NCBI GenBank assembly: GCA_010645155.1
Contig: CM021314.1
Coordinates: 8,880,292-8,944,291 of the forward strand
DNA: 64,000 nucleotides
Source: Tigriopus japonicus
Lineage: Eukaryota > Arthropoda > Copepoda > Harpacticoida > Harpacticidae
Reading direction: 5' to 3'
Shown here: positions 35,301 through 45,034 of the stretch, piece after piece
Position numbering within the stretch: the stretch's first letter is position 1
How the letters are laid out: every line of letters starts with the position of its first letter
Translations under genes and position numbers: made by a program
The notes under the pieces: generated by a model
Seen by the model: only the letters and a program-made list of their open reading frames with translations
Database searches by the model: none
What the model was told of the DNA's origin: nothing

Positions 35301-38300
35301 AAACTTAAATTTCAGAGGTTGAAAGCGCTTTCGGCCCATGACTAATTTAAAATGAACTAAAAATACATTCATTAGCACAAAATATCTCAGTTATTCACTT
35401 TATATGCGAATCCTTTGTATCTTTACACGCACATTTCATGATCTACTATAACAAATCTTGGGATATCAAACTTTATATATAACAATAGAAAGTACCTAAT
35501 GCATACTTTTCGCTTTTTTAAACATTTCTTGTTCTTTCTCTATTAACTAATTTTCTAGACGGTCTGAGGATTTGATTTCAATATTTTGAGGTCTCCTTGA
35601 TTGCGCCTTTCTATTAGGCAAATAACTTGAATATTGAACATTGAGATTGAATAGCAGGCCAAAAAAAGTTTGTGTGAATTAACAAAATTTGTTACTCTTA
35701 GTCCTTCTTTTAAAAAGCACTTTTCGGATTTTTAGAGCATCAAGTTTTAGTTTAGTATATTTCTAGAGCATATTGTTCCATAGTGCATTTTTGAGAAGTA
35801 TTTTAGTTTTTTATACAGCATATACTGTATTTGAGCATGATTACCCATTTTCAAGCAGATTTTAAGGCTTAAGATGAATTTTTAATATAGAATGTAATCC
35901 AAAAAAAATAGTAATCACACTCATAGCACAAATACACCAAGTTTAAAATGGTTTAAACCCTTGGAAAAGTAAAAGTATTTTTATGGATCAAAAAGAACTT
36001 ATCAACAGTATTTGCTTTTGCTTTTTGCCTCAAAATTTGGTCTAAATAAAATTGCCATATCTGCAAATCTGCAAATGGTAGAAGTAATGCATTGACTTCT
36101 GTTGCCATTTCTGTATTTAAAAAAGTTTTTCCGTAATTCAATTTAAAGATATGATGTCAAAGTGCTTTTCAAAGCTGTGATAATTGGTAGTTTAAACACG
36201 TTGGATGATTACATTTTTCGCAAACATTGTTATTTTTTGGAATAAAATACTATTTCGAGATCTCATTTCATAGTTATAACGTGATTCAAATGAAACTAAC
36301 AAAAATAAAATATCAAAATTATGCATTTGTTGCGTTTTTCTGGAAGCCAATTTGGCCAAGAAAATGCATTAAAGTTTGTTGTAGATTTTGGAAAAAATGA
36401 GTTCAATTTTCAAAAAACGGTCTTGAATTTTTTTAATTAATATCCTACGAAGAAGATTTATTTTTTATTTTTGGGAATCATGAGAACGTATTAAAAGCTT
36501 ATACTCAATCCTACCTCTTCCATTTTTAATAAGAATATTGCACTCTATGATATTGTCAAAAGCATCATGGCTTCACAACAAAATTAGTAAAACAGGTCAC
36601 TATTTCGTGTACTTCTCCGGAGAACAACTAAATGATCATTTGTCAAAGTTTCATTTTTGCGCTATCCATGGATTTTAATTTAGGAGGACCCGAGTTTTCG
36701 TCATCTTAATACAGTTGGTTACATCAATTACTGTCAAATCTGGATAGAAAAACACTCAATATAAAAATAACCCTTGACGCAAAAATACGAATTCAACACA
36801 TCTTCAAGTATTAATGAGTCTCTAAATACAGAAAGAATAATATTGATGCTTGAATGATCATAGCCTTTGCCTCTATGGCAAAAAGGCATCTGATTGTAGT
36901 GCTACCTATTTTTAAGGTTTTCTATGGAAAGTACATTTTTTTCCCTGGTTTAATTGGGACTGGAAACAAAAGGCCCATAAACACCAAACCATTAGGTCAT
37001 CCCTATCTCTCTCTAACATGACCCTTAAGGTCTTGATGGATTGCGGTAATATCTCACTTTGTTCACTCCTCATTAGCCTCGCTCGTCCATAAAATTTTAC
37101 TGCCAAGTATCTGTGGCACTGGAAAGTTAGGCAATGCTCCAGTTTCTAAACATATCCTTGGCTCGCTCTCGTCATCAAGTTGCCCTAGGCAACCGTCACT
37201 TGCCATTGGCTATTTTTAGCCTGGAGTCCCCCTTCTGCCCTTTTTCCTTGTGAATTGTGAACTTGCTGAGCCTCGATGTTTGGAGGCCATTTTATGGCAT
37301 TGGGTTCGTTCCAACAAGCTAACTCAAATGGAACAGGACAGTGTTGCCATACTGACTCATTCGTGACAAGAATCCCCTTGAATCACGAGTACAAAAATAC
37401 CCTGACCATTTGTTTTGACATTGAAAATTGATTTGTTTTAGAACTTTGGTTTTCCTATTGAAGATATGACGGGGCTTGAGAAATTTGGTTTTGACACACA
37501 ATGTGCAAAAAAAACTTCAATGATTGGCAACTATGCTTTCATATGACATGCAAGGAACTTCCGTCAGATGTTTGTTTTGCAATTATGACCTAATTTGAGC
37601 ACAGCATGAAACAGAGTTGTCACACCTGGCCTTGAGGCACATTCGTTTTGTGCATTGACGTTGTTGGAATGTGCTCTTTTGATCAAATCGAATGAATTTA
37701 TTACCATTGACGTAATTCAGCATTCCTTTGAAAGATCACCTCAACTTTCATCAAAGTCTCATGGGAACACAACCCGAATAGATTCTTTCATCCTGAGCTC
37801 ATTTATGTCTAGACAAGACAAAAACGCAAAGGCCAGAAATAGACCAAGGCAAAACTATGCGCGAACAAGATGGGCCTTTTCCGCTTTCAAGGGGGAAAAC
37901 ATCTCTGGAAGGAAACGATGCCTAAGACCCAAATGTCTTGGTTTCCTTGAAAAGAGAGAGAAAGAGAGAGAAACGTGTTCTGACGTCATCATCAATCCCT
38001 CTTGGGAATATGAGCCAGTCTTTCACGTTGAAATGCGTGTGTGCACGATTCTCGTCCAGTCAGAGGAAAGGCTCTTGGGAGCTCGATCTCTGTCTCTCTC
38101 TTTCATGTTGGATGGTAGGCGTCACCTGAAGAGCTGAGAAAGGCGAAACACCCAGATCAAATTCTTCTCCAAAATAGGCGCTTGGATCTAAAAATAGACC
38201 TTTCATTGGCGAGATACGTAGAATGCGTTGTTGGTGATGTGATCTCCCTTGGAACAGCAAAAATACTATTGTTGTCTGTTTCAGTTGCCTGGGAAGATCC

Positions 38301-39461
38301 GATGAAATGGAGGTTATTTAGGGTATTTGTTGTAGAAATACTCGTTCTTTGTCGTCTACAACAACTCTTGTTGTACTTTCACTAATTCTTCTTTGGATCG
38401 ATGGTGGACATTCAGAGCAAAGTTCCCAATATTCTTCGTCTTCACAGAAATATGGGAAGGCTCATGATATATGTGTTTTCCATGGGGAACACAAAGCGCC
38501 TCAACGAATCAAGAGAGGTGCTGAAGTGGACAGAATGAAAATCCGTATACAAAAAACTTTGAATGTAAATCATGGCTGCTCAATCGCATTTGCCTCTTGT
38601 TCCTCTCGATCTATCTCTTTTAGCTTTGGCTGGCCTTCTTATCGGTCCCTATCGGCCTCAGGCCTATTTGAATGATGTTTTCCACCTTTTTTCCTTCAGT
38701 GGCTCTCGGTGTTTTTCTTCGATTACATGAATCGTACTTACACGTTCTTTACGAGCATACGAGTTCGCTTTATGTTTTCATTTCCCATGAAGCTCAGGCA
38801 TTGAGTTAGGATCCGCTGTTGGACCTGGTCCCATCATTACTCAGTTTGTTGCTCCAGTAATGATGAATTAGGCTTCACAGCTAACACGAGGAGTTATTTT
38901 TGGGTCCGTGGACTCTTCAAACACCAAAGACGATTTTCTATTTTATTTTCAAAGTCAATGTAAATTAGTTATCCCGTCGAAATATTCGCTGTCCAGTTAG
39001 AGGCTGGAATTGATCCCATAACTCAACATAAGTGAATATGGGACGCAAGATCGGTCCTTGTTCGCTGAAATGCGGTTTGCTTTTCTTTCGAGTTGGCTTT
39101 CTCTAACCCTCCCACATCACCTAAGTTGTCTTCGTTCCAGTTCTTGTCCTAGTTCCTCTTCGGGGCATACGACTGTTGTGAGTCGTATGTACGTATGCCC
39201 ATACGTGGGTAGTTGCACTTCGCACTTTCAGTTCATATACATACATAGGTGGCTCAGACACAGAAGCTCAAGCTTGTCACGTCTACGCTTTGGGTGTTGG
39301 TGACAGCATCCCAAAATTTTCAGTCCCACCTCAAGTCTCAAGTGTGCCAAGGTACTACTATACGACGAGATGGTGAATAGAACGCATGTCGTCCTAGTGT
39401 AAACCCGTGTGACCAAAGTACTTGAAATTTTCCCAAGTCACATTGAATCAAAAGCAAATCA
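32389..39461. other. Gene-poor stretch upstream of the SBK-like kinase, including a very AT-rich core
   Basis: No supported gene. From about 34500 to 36900 the DNA is strongly AT-rich with almost no open frames. It holds a short tract of CCGAAA repeats at about 35125-35205. A clean splice donor (GTAAG then GTAAGTC) at 33882 could end an unrelated exon. From about 37900 to 39400 there is CT-rich DNA where the kinase gene's first exon and promoter may lie. Confidence 0.4.
35125..35205. repeat. Degenerate CCGAAA hexamer repeat
   Basis: About ten copies of CCGAAA or close variants (AACCGAAACCGAAAG; GAAACCGAAACCGAAAT), some facing each other around TTTCGGCCGAAA. They may be a decayed satellite or the core of an AT-rich transposon. 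No target duplication was identified. Confidence 0.65.
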
Positions 39462-39467
39462 GTGTCG

Positions 39468-41992
39468 ATGCCTTCTTTGGAACAATCGATCTCCGGTTCC
39501 TCGGATGAGGGCAAAGAGCTTGTGGGTGGAGGTAATCAGAACGAGAATGTGGTACAACTCGAGGATGACGTGAGGTCGCTCAGTAGCGCTTATAGCAGTG
39601 CCAGTAGCGAGACCATCCGCTCACAAACAGTGACGTCAGAGGCCAGGCTAAATGTGGACAAGGACCAAGACTTGCGAGCAGGTAGCAAAGAGTGGATCAC
39701 GGAGGAACGCCAAGAAGACGACGAGCCGAGCAAAAAGAATCGTGTTGCAACAACTACCAGTCCACATCGGACTGGTCCGTCTGAGCCGCATCATACGCAG
39801 TCCATTTTCTCTCCTCCCGAGGGCGACTTGCCTCCAACATCTCCACCCCGAAGCCGGGTTTTGCCACTGACCCAGAACGGTGAGGGCACCAAAAGTGCAT
39901 ATACACCTTGTTCGCAAAGGAAAGGCCTTCCTCCGAAGGCTACGAGAAGCAGGCCCAATAGCTTTAGATCCACGTTTCGTCAGAGTAATGATGTGAGCGG
40001 GAATGGTGGTAGTAGTGGCGGTGGAGGGGGCCTTGTCCCTCCTTCTTTGGATACACTTCTCAAGAGCGCGACAGCTGAGTGGGTCCAACCAAATAGTTGC
40101 AGTAGTCCCAAAACCAAACAGCCTCCACTCTCGCCTTCAAAAGCGCTCTCGCCTTTGGATCAGATCTACGGAGGCGCGGCCTCTACTACCACTCCCAACC
40201 TCCCGAGAAGATCTTCGTTTCGTGATCCTGCAACACTCTCCAAGTTGTCGTCACAAAATCAACAGGAGAGAAGAGGCTCTCTCAAGTCATTTGCATCCTC
40301 GCTTCTTGACAGAAAAGGCTCATTTAGAACGCTTCTGGGAAATTCAACTTCTCCATTGCGGGGATCTTCAGATTCCCTTTTTTCAAAGGTGAACAACAAC
40401 AATTCGCAAAGACTCTCGAGGACGGTTGTCACCAAAAGTACTCCAAACGTGTCAAGTAAAGATGGTTATATCGAGAAGAAGGGATCGTTTAGAATTCGGA
40501 AAGGTCCCCCACCTTCAGTGCCCCAGTCTCCCATTAAGAAGGATTCTGGGATAAGTATTGGGGACACGTCTCATGAGAACTTCGAAGCGAACATGACCAG
40601 ACCACGAACCACCTCCAAGATTCGAGGATTAGGCACTTCAGGCGGAAGTTTGAGCACAGAATCTACTGGTACTCTTGAATTCGATTCCAGCCTTTCTTCT
40701 GCGGTACCAGCTTCCAATATGAAGCTCTCAAACAGTGGGGATTTCTCCATCCCGTTAAAAAAGGTAACCAAAGTTTCCTTCTACCATGTTTGGAACATGG
40801 TAGTTCTCTGTCACTTTACTTTAAATGACTCTGATTGTACTTTCCCAAGTGCTATAGATTATGTGAATGAGACCAAGGTAACTTTTCTTTCCAGTTGGAT
40901 GTTGACAAAGAATACGACATTGTTCAAACAATTGGCGAGGGTTGGTTTTCGCGCGTCTATTTGGCAGAGCACCGCGAGACCCGTCAAGAAATCGTTCTGA
41001 AGGCCATCAACTCAAAGACCGTAAGCGTGGACGATTTTTGGCGTGAATACCAGCACTCCTATCTTCTCTCTGCCCATCCCAATGTGCTCACCATTTTTGA
41101 CGTGGTTTTCCAAGCCAAGGATTACTACATGTTCGCCACGGAGTACGCTCCTCTTGGCGACCTTACCTCCAATGTGAGCGATAGAGGCATCGGTGAGATG
41201 AACACGAAGCGAGTGGCCAAACAGATTGGATCCGCTTTGGAATGGGTGCACTCCAAGAAGCTCTGTCATCTGGACGTCAAATTAGACAGTGTTCTTGTTT
41301 TCAAGTCCGACTTTAGTTGGGTCAAGCTCTGTGACTTTGGTGCTGTTCGCTCACAGGGTGACATCGTGATAAAGAAGAATGAGTTACTGCCCTATTGTCC
41401 ACCGGAGTTGGTAGCCAAGCATGCGAATGAGTACTATCAAGTCGATAAAGTTCAAGACGTCTTCCAGTTTGGGATTGTTCTGTTCTTTTGTCTTTTCGGG
41501 ATCCTTCCTTGGCAAAGAGCGGATGTCACAGACCCCTATTATTCAGAGTTTTTCGCTTGGCGAAGCAAAAAGACAAGCAAGCCGCCCAAACATTTCAAAC
41601 CTATGACTACTCGATCCCAGAAGCTCTTCCGCAAACTCATGGATGTGGATCCGACCAAACGTCTACTCCTGCACGAAATTCCAAAGTACACCGACGACAA
41701 GTGGCTGAAAAAAGTGCCCAAATCGCCATTTAACGCATCGGGATGTGATCCCAAGCAAATTTCGGATGGCATCTCACAACTGACCATGGGCAGCTTCCAA
41801 AGTGTACATTCCAACGCAGTCGAGAAGAACAAAGTCCTCTACACCTTACTTCAACATGGTGTCGAAACGACCGTGGATCGATCTCAGAAAAACTCTCGTA
41901 TTATCAATTGGATCCAACATGGTCAAGCTATTCAAGAGGACACGGCATCTTCGTCATCGCCTTTACCTCCAGAGCAACTCAATCTGGAATGA
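39468..41992 (+). CDS. SBK1: SBK-family serine/threonine kinase with long N-terminal extension
   Basis: Two exons, 39468-40763 and 40895-41992, join in phase 0 across a 131-bp GT-AG intron into 797 residues. Residues 1-432 are low-complexity (Ser, Pro, Gly, Arg); about 433-705 is a protein kinase domain that best resembles the SBK (SH3-binding kinase) group. Visible features are the Gly-loop GEGWFSRVY, Lys468 in IVLKAI, the loop CHLDVKLDSVLVF with Asp559, and DFG at 579-581. The HRD arginine is Leu and the usual catalytic-loop Asn is Ser, so activity needs testing, though Lys, Asp and DFG are intact. The ATG at 39468 is the first after a stop at 39444; an AG at 39461-39462 might instead be an acceptor joining an upstream exon. 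The poly(A) signal lies at 42391. The SBK group call is by eye. Confidence 0.88.
40764..40894 (+). other. Intron of the SBK-like kinase
   Basis: It begins GTAACC and ends TTTCTTTCCAG. The kinase frame is restored exactly on splicing (LKK then LDVDKEYD). There is no stop in frame with exon 1 inside it, so retention would read through into the next exon out of frame. Confidence 0.9.
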
Positions 41993-42390
41993 TCACATGC
42001 ATTTTCCGGTCCTTTGACCTGATTCGAATGTAGTCTCTCATGGAAAGCGATCGGTCTTTCTGTAAAGGTTCCCTGAATCCTTGACACTTTGTGGTGCTGG
42101 CCTTGAATGGGATTTGAGGAGCACTAGCACAATTGGACCTTGCATGATATCAGTCCCCCCAAATGCTATGACAAACAAAAGCACGAAACTACTTAATCAA
42201 TACAGTAATCTCCCAACTAGACTCCCTACCTAACCTTACCACTCAAGACCGAAATAGCAATCCACCTTGGAGACGAATCGATTAAGCCAACTGTCTCCAA
42301 CAAAGTACATTGTAAGGTGGTAATTTAGGCGAGGGAAGGTGACGTTTGCGGAAGAAGACTTAAATGTGATGTATCAGGTACAAAACCAAA

Positions 42391-42396
42391 AATAAA
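42391..42396 (+). terminator. Poly(A) signal of the SBK-like kinase
   Basis: AATAAA on the plus strand about 400 bp after the kinase stop codon, and just before the end of the convergent minus-strand gene. Confidence 0.65.
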
Positions 42397-42448
42397 CTCC
42401 CACATTACATACGTTGTAGTTTTTCAGATTTTCTTAAGTATTTGTGTC

Positions 42449-42454
42449 TTTATT
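42449..42454 (-). terminator. Poly(A) signal of the Sel1-repeat gene
   Basis: TTTATT on the plus strand, AATAAA on the minus strand, about 70 bp after the Sel1-gene stop at 42522. It lies about 50 bp from the kinase signal on the other strand, so the two transcripts must end very close together or overlap. Confidence 0.7.
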
Positions 42455-42521
42455 GGCCATTTCCACCCTTCCATTTAACATCAGGCAAGGGGGCTGACAT
42501 AATTGCGATTGGGGTTTTAGT

Positions 42522-43366
42522 TTAATCATCACATTGTCCATTTCTGCAAGCATTGTCCTGAAAGAGACAAATCGTTTGGGATTATCCAATATTAAACTAA
42601 CTTGAAATAACTTATGTTTTTCTCCTTTGATGCACAGCAGGAGTACAACACTTACCAAAACGTCAGAAGCTTCGTTCACGCCATTATCATGGGCATGTCT
42701 GAAATAACTTCATTTGAACATTTGATTCATTAGTGCAAAAGTAATAAAATACTCACCTTATCAAATCGTGGACCTCGCCAGGAAACACATCGGTCTTCAT
42801 GCCTTGAAGATGACCAATGGCAAGATTGTAAGCAGCACGTGGATGACCATTGTCAGCAGCTTTTCGGAACCACTTCATGGCCAATTCCTAAGGCAAACAA
42901 TGGGAATAAACATGCCAGTTGTTGAATGGACCACTTGCCCATGGATTGGTAACTAGCTAGCTAATCTCACCTCGTCTTTGGTTACTCCTTTTCCATGGAG
43001 CAGCCTTTCAGCTACAACATGTTGAGCGTGCGCATGTCCCAATTTGGCGTAGGCATGACTGAGATGGAAATGGAACTCATGGAAATAGAAGAAACAATAA
43101 TACAAGAGCCCCAGGCAAAACACCAAGCACAAACACAAAGCTGCCACAGCGAGCCAACCCTGAGGTTCTTTCATTCGGCCCAAGTAATCTTTTCCACCAA
43201 ATCGAACTACGTCGTTCAAATCGGAAGTAGCAGGATCTCGTTTGGTTCGGTTGTATGTGCGATTTATGTACTTGGTTCTGGTAGTTCCTTGCGGTAACAG
43301 GGGAACTTTTTCACTCGATTTTCCATTTCTTGACCTTAGCAATGTTCCACTAGAAGCTTGAGCCAT
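42522..43366 (-). CDS. Small single-pass membrane protein with Sel1-like repeats
   Basis: Four exons on the minus strand (43366-42971, 42887-42757, 42698-42656, 42557-42522) are joined by short GT-AG introns of 83, 58 and 98 bp, with frame kept throughout, giving 201 residues. Residues 1-70 are basic and polar, 71-95 are one strong transmembrane segment (WLAVAALCLC onward), then comes a His-rich stretch (HEFHFHLSH). About 104-190 hold two Sel1-like repeats, recognised by GKGVTKDEELAMKWFRKAAD and GHPRAAYNLAIGHLQG. Such repeats form helical solenoids that bind partner proteins. With no cleavable signal the protein may be signal-anchored, but orientation is not shown. I do not recognise a named orthologue. 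The start is the first ATG (43366); the frame is open upstream only via TTG. Confidence 0.86.
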
Positions 43367-43744
43367 TTTTATTCTTCTTTCCAAGTGATTGGAATAGATA
43401 CTTTGATTTTATTTTTAGGACTTAACAGATATGAACGCGTTGATGACGTGTTGGAGTAACTTTCTTTCCTGACCTTTCGCCTAACCATGAATTCTGTACT
43501 AAAATAGGCCTTTCATATGCATCGTAGGTGAACGTTATTGGCCGTTGTTCACATGCTGGACTTCGTTTCCAAGACTACCCATAGATTGACAGCGAGCCCA
43601 GCCACCACATCGATAAAGTCGCTCGTCTGCCTTCTAATATCGGTGCTGTCAGCTGTTGCTTTGTTTGTAAACATTGCCACGCACGTTCGAAATATCAAAA
43701 TTCCGTCTGTGTAAAGACTAATTTAATACCAAAGAGTGAGCAAA
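43367..43744. promoter_or_regulatory. TRMT5: Bidirectional promoter interval between the Sel1-repeat gene and TRMT5
   Basis: The 378 bp between two divergent start codons must hold both promoters and both 5' leaders. No TATA box is obvious on either side, as is common for housekeeping divergent pairs. Inferred from geometry only. Confidence 0.6.
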
Positions 43745-45034
43745 ATGAACCTGCTTTCAATGCCCACGCCTAGATACAGCCTGGTTAAGCTCCCTTCACG
43801 AGTGTCTTGTTTAACCAAGTGGGATGCTAGTGCGTTTAATGTCTCTCTTCAGGTTCCATATATCACTCTACAGCCTCACATGATAAATGCCGTGGCGAAA
43901 GTTCTCAAACGTTATACTCTTAAACTTCCCCATATTCAGTGTATTCGGAACGCTCCTGATCCACCCAAGAAAGAGCTCTTGCTTCATCCGGATTATATCC
44001 AAGCCTTCGATGACTTTGATCCAAATCATCAAGAAATGCTGATCAAGGATTGTCAGGTTGACTCTATTCAATCTTGTAATTTGGAGCTAACTCTTAAGAA
44101 TTGGAAACCTCTGGAATTATTGAAGGCTGTTACGGAAGACGTTGACAACAATATCCCTTGCCTTACCTCTTATTCCGTCATTGGGCACATCATTCACGTA
44201 AATCTGAAGAAACACCATTTACCGAAAAAGGAAGTGATTGGACAAATTCTGCTGAATTCCGTTTCTCCGAACATTCGAACCGTGATTAACAAGAGCACTG
44301 GTATCGACACGAAGTTTCGAAATTTTGAGCACGAAATCCTGGCTGGGGAAGACGATTTCTTAGTCACAGTGAAAGAAAGTGGGTGTCAATTTCAAATGGA
44401 TTTTTCCAAAGTCTATTGGAACCCTCGGCTCTCCACGGAGCATGAGCGAATCATTGATGTGCTACATAAAGGCGATATCTTATTTGATTGTTTTGCGGGA
44501 GTTGGACCATTTTCTATCCCTGCAGCAAAAAAAGGTATCGAAGTTTGGGCGAACGACCTCAATCCGGAATCTTACAAGTGGTTGGTAAATAATGCCAATT
44601 TGAACCAGGTGACAGAGCGAGTCAAGTGTTTCAATTTGGATGGAAGAGACTTCATTCGTCAAGAATTGCCCAAAGTTATTGCCAATAAGGGGGTCGAGGG
44701 TAAAATATACATTACCATGAACCTTCCAGCCATGGCCATCGAGTTTTTAGACGCCTTCCCGGAGGTGTTTGAATCAATTCAGTCAAATGAAATTGTACAT
44801 GTTCATGTTTATTCGTTTACGGAGGCTGTGGATCAAGAGAGCGATGTGAAATCTCGTTGCCTCGTGGCCCTTGGCTTGGAGGATGCGAAAGACGAACTGA
44901 AGCCTCCAATGAAAACCTCATTTGTGCGAAATGTTGCCCCCAAGAAAGATATGTTCCGAATATCCTTTCCCCTGTCCAAAAGCTATTTCGAATGTAACTC
45001 GTCCAAAAAGCTGAAAACCTCACATGACTGTTGA
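43745..45034 (+). CDS. TRMT5: tRNA (guanine37-N1)-methyltransferase, TRM5 family
   Basis: The 429-residue product is the class I AdoMet-dependent enzyme that makes m1G at position 37, next to the anticodon, preventing +1 frameshifts in nucleus/cytosol and mitochondria. An N-terminal tRNA-binding region precedes the family motifs: IGHIIHVNL at 146-154, FEHEILAGEDDF at 194-205, YWNPRLSTEHERI at 224-236, the AdoMet loop DCFAGVGPFSIPA at 248-260, DLNP at 271-274, and NLP at 326-328, whose Asn and Pro are needed for catalysis in studied Trm5 enzymes. VHVYSFTEA and the C-terminal FRISF also fit. Length and single-exon structure are normal. The start is the first ATG (43745), nine bases into the frame. 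The N-terminus could act as a mitochondrial presequence (MNLLSMPTPRYSLVKL), which is inference. Confidence 0.96.
   Translation: MNLLSMPTPRYSLVKLPSRVSCLTKWDASAFNVSLQVPYITLQPHMINAVAKVLKRYTLKLPHIQCIRNAPDPPKKELLLHPDYIQAFDDFDPNHQEMLIKDCQVDSIQSCNLELTLKNWKPLELLKAVTEDVDNNIPCLTSYSVIGHIIHVNLKKHHLPKKEVIGQILLNSVSPNIRTVINKSTGIDTKFRNFEHEILAGEDDFLVTVKESGCQFQMDFSKVYWNPRLSTEHERIIDVLHKGDILFDCFAGVGPFSIPAAKKGIEVWANDLNPESYKWLVNNANLNQVTERVKCFNLDGRDFIRQELPKVIANKGVEGKIYITMNLPAMAIEFLDAFPEVFESIQSNEIVHVHVYSFTEAVDQESDVKSRCLVALGLEDAKDELKPPMKTSFVRNVAPKKDMFRISFPLSKSYFECNSSKKLKTSHDC

Noticed and set aside
37655..38137. 160-codon plus-strand frame upstream of the kinase
   Set aside because: Includes a GAGA-derived Lys/Glu/Arg run; no domain and no splice support.
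38349..38675. Frame with a signal-peptide-like start and a Lys-Arg pair, like a peptide precursor
   Set aside because: It opens with TTG and has no upstream ATG in frame, and no acceptor was found that would supply one.
40875..40882. Second AAGGTAAC donor-like site inside the kinase intron
   Set aside because: Only about 18 bp remain to the acceptor, too short for an intron.
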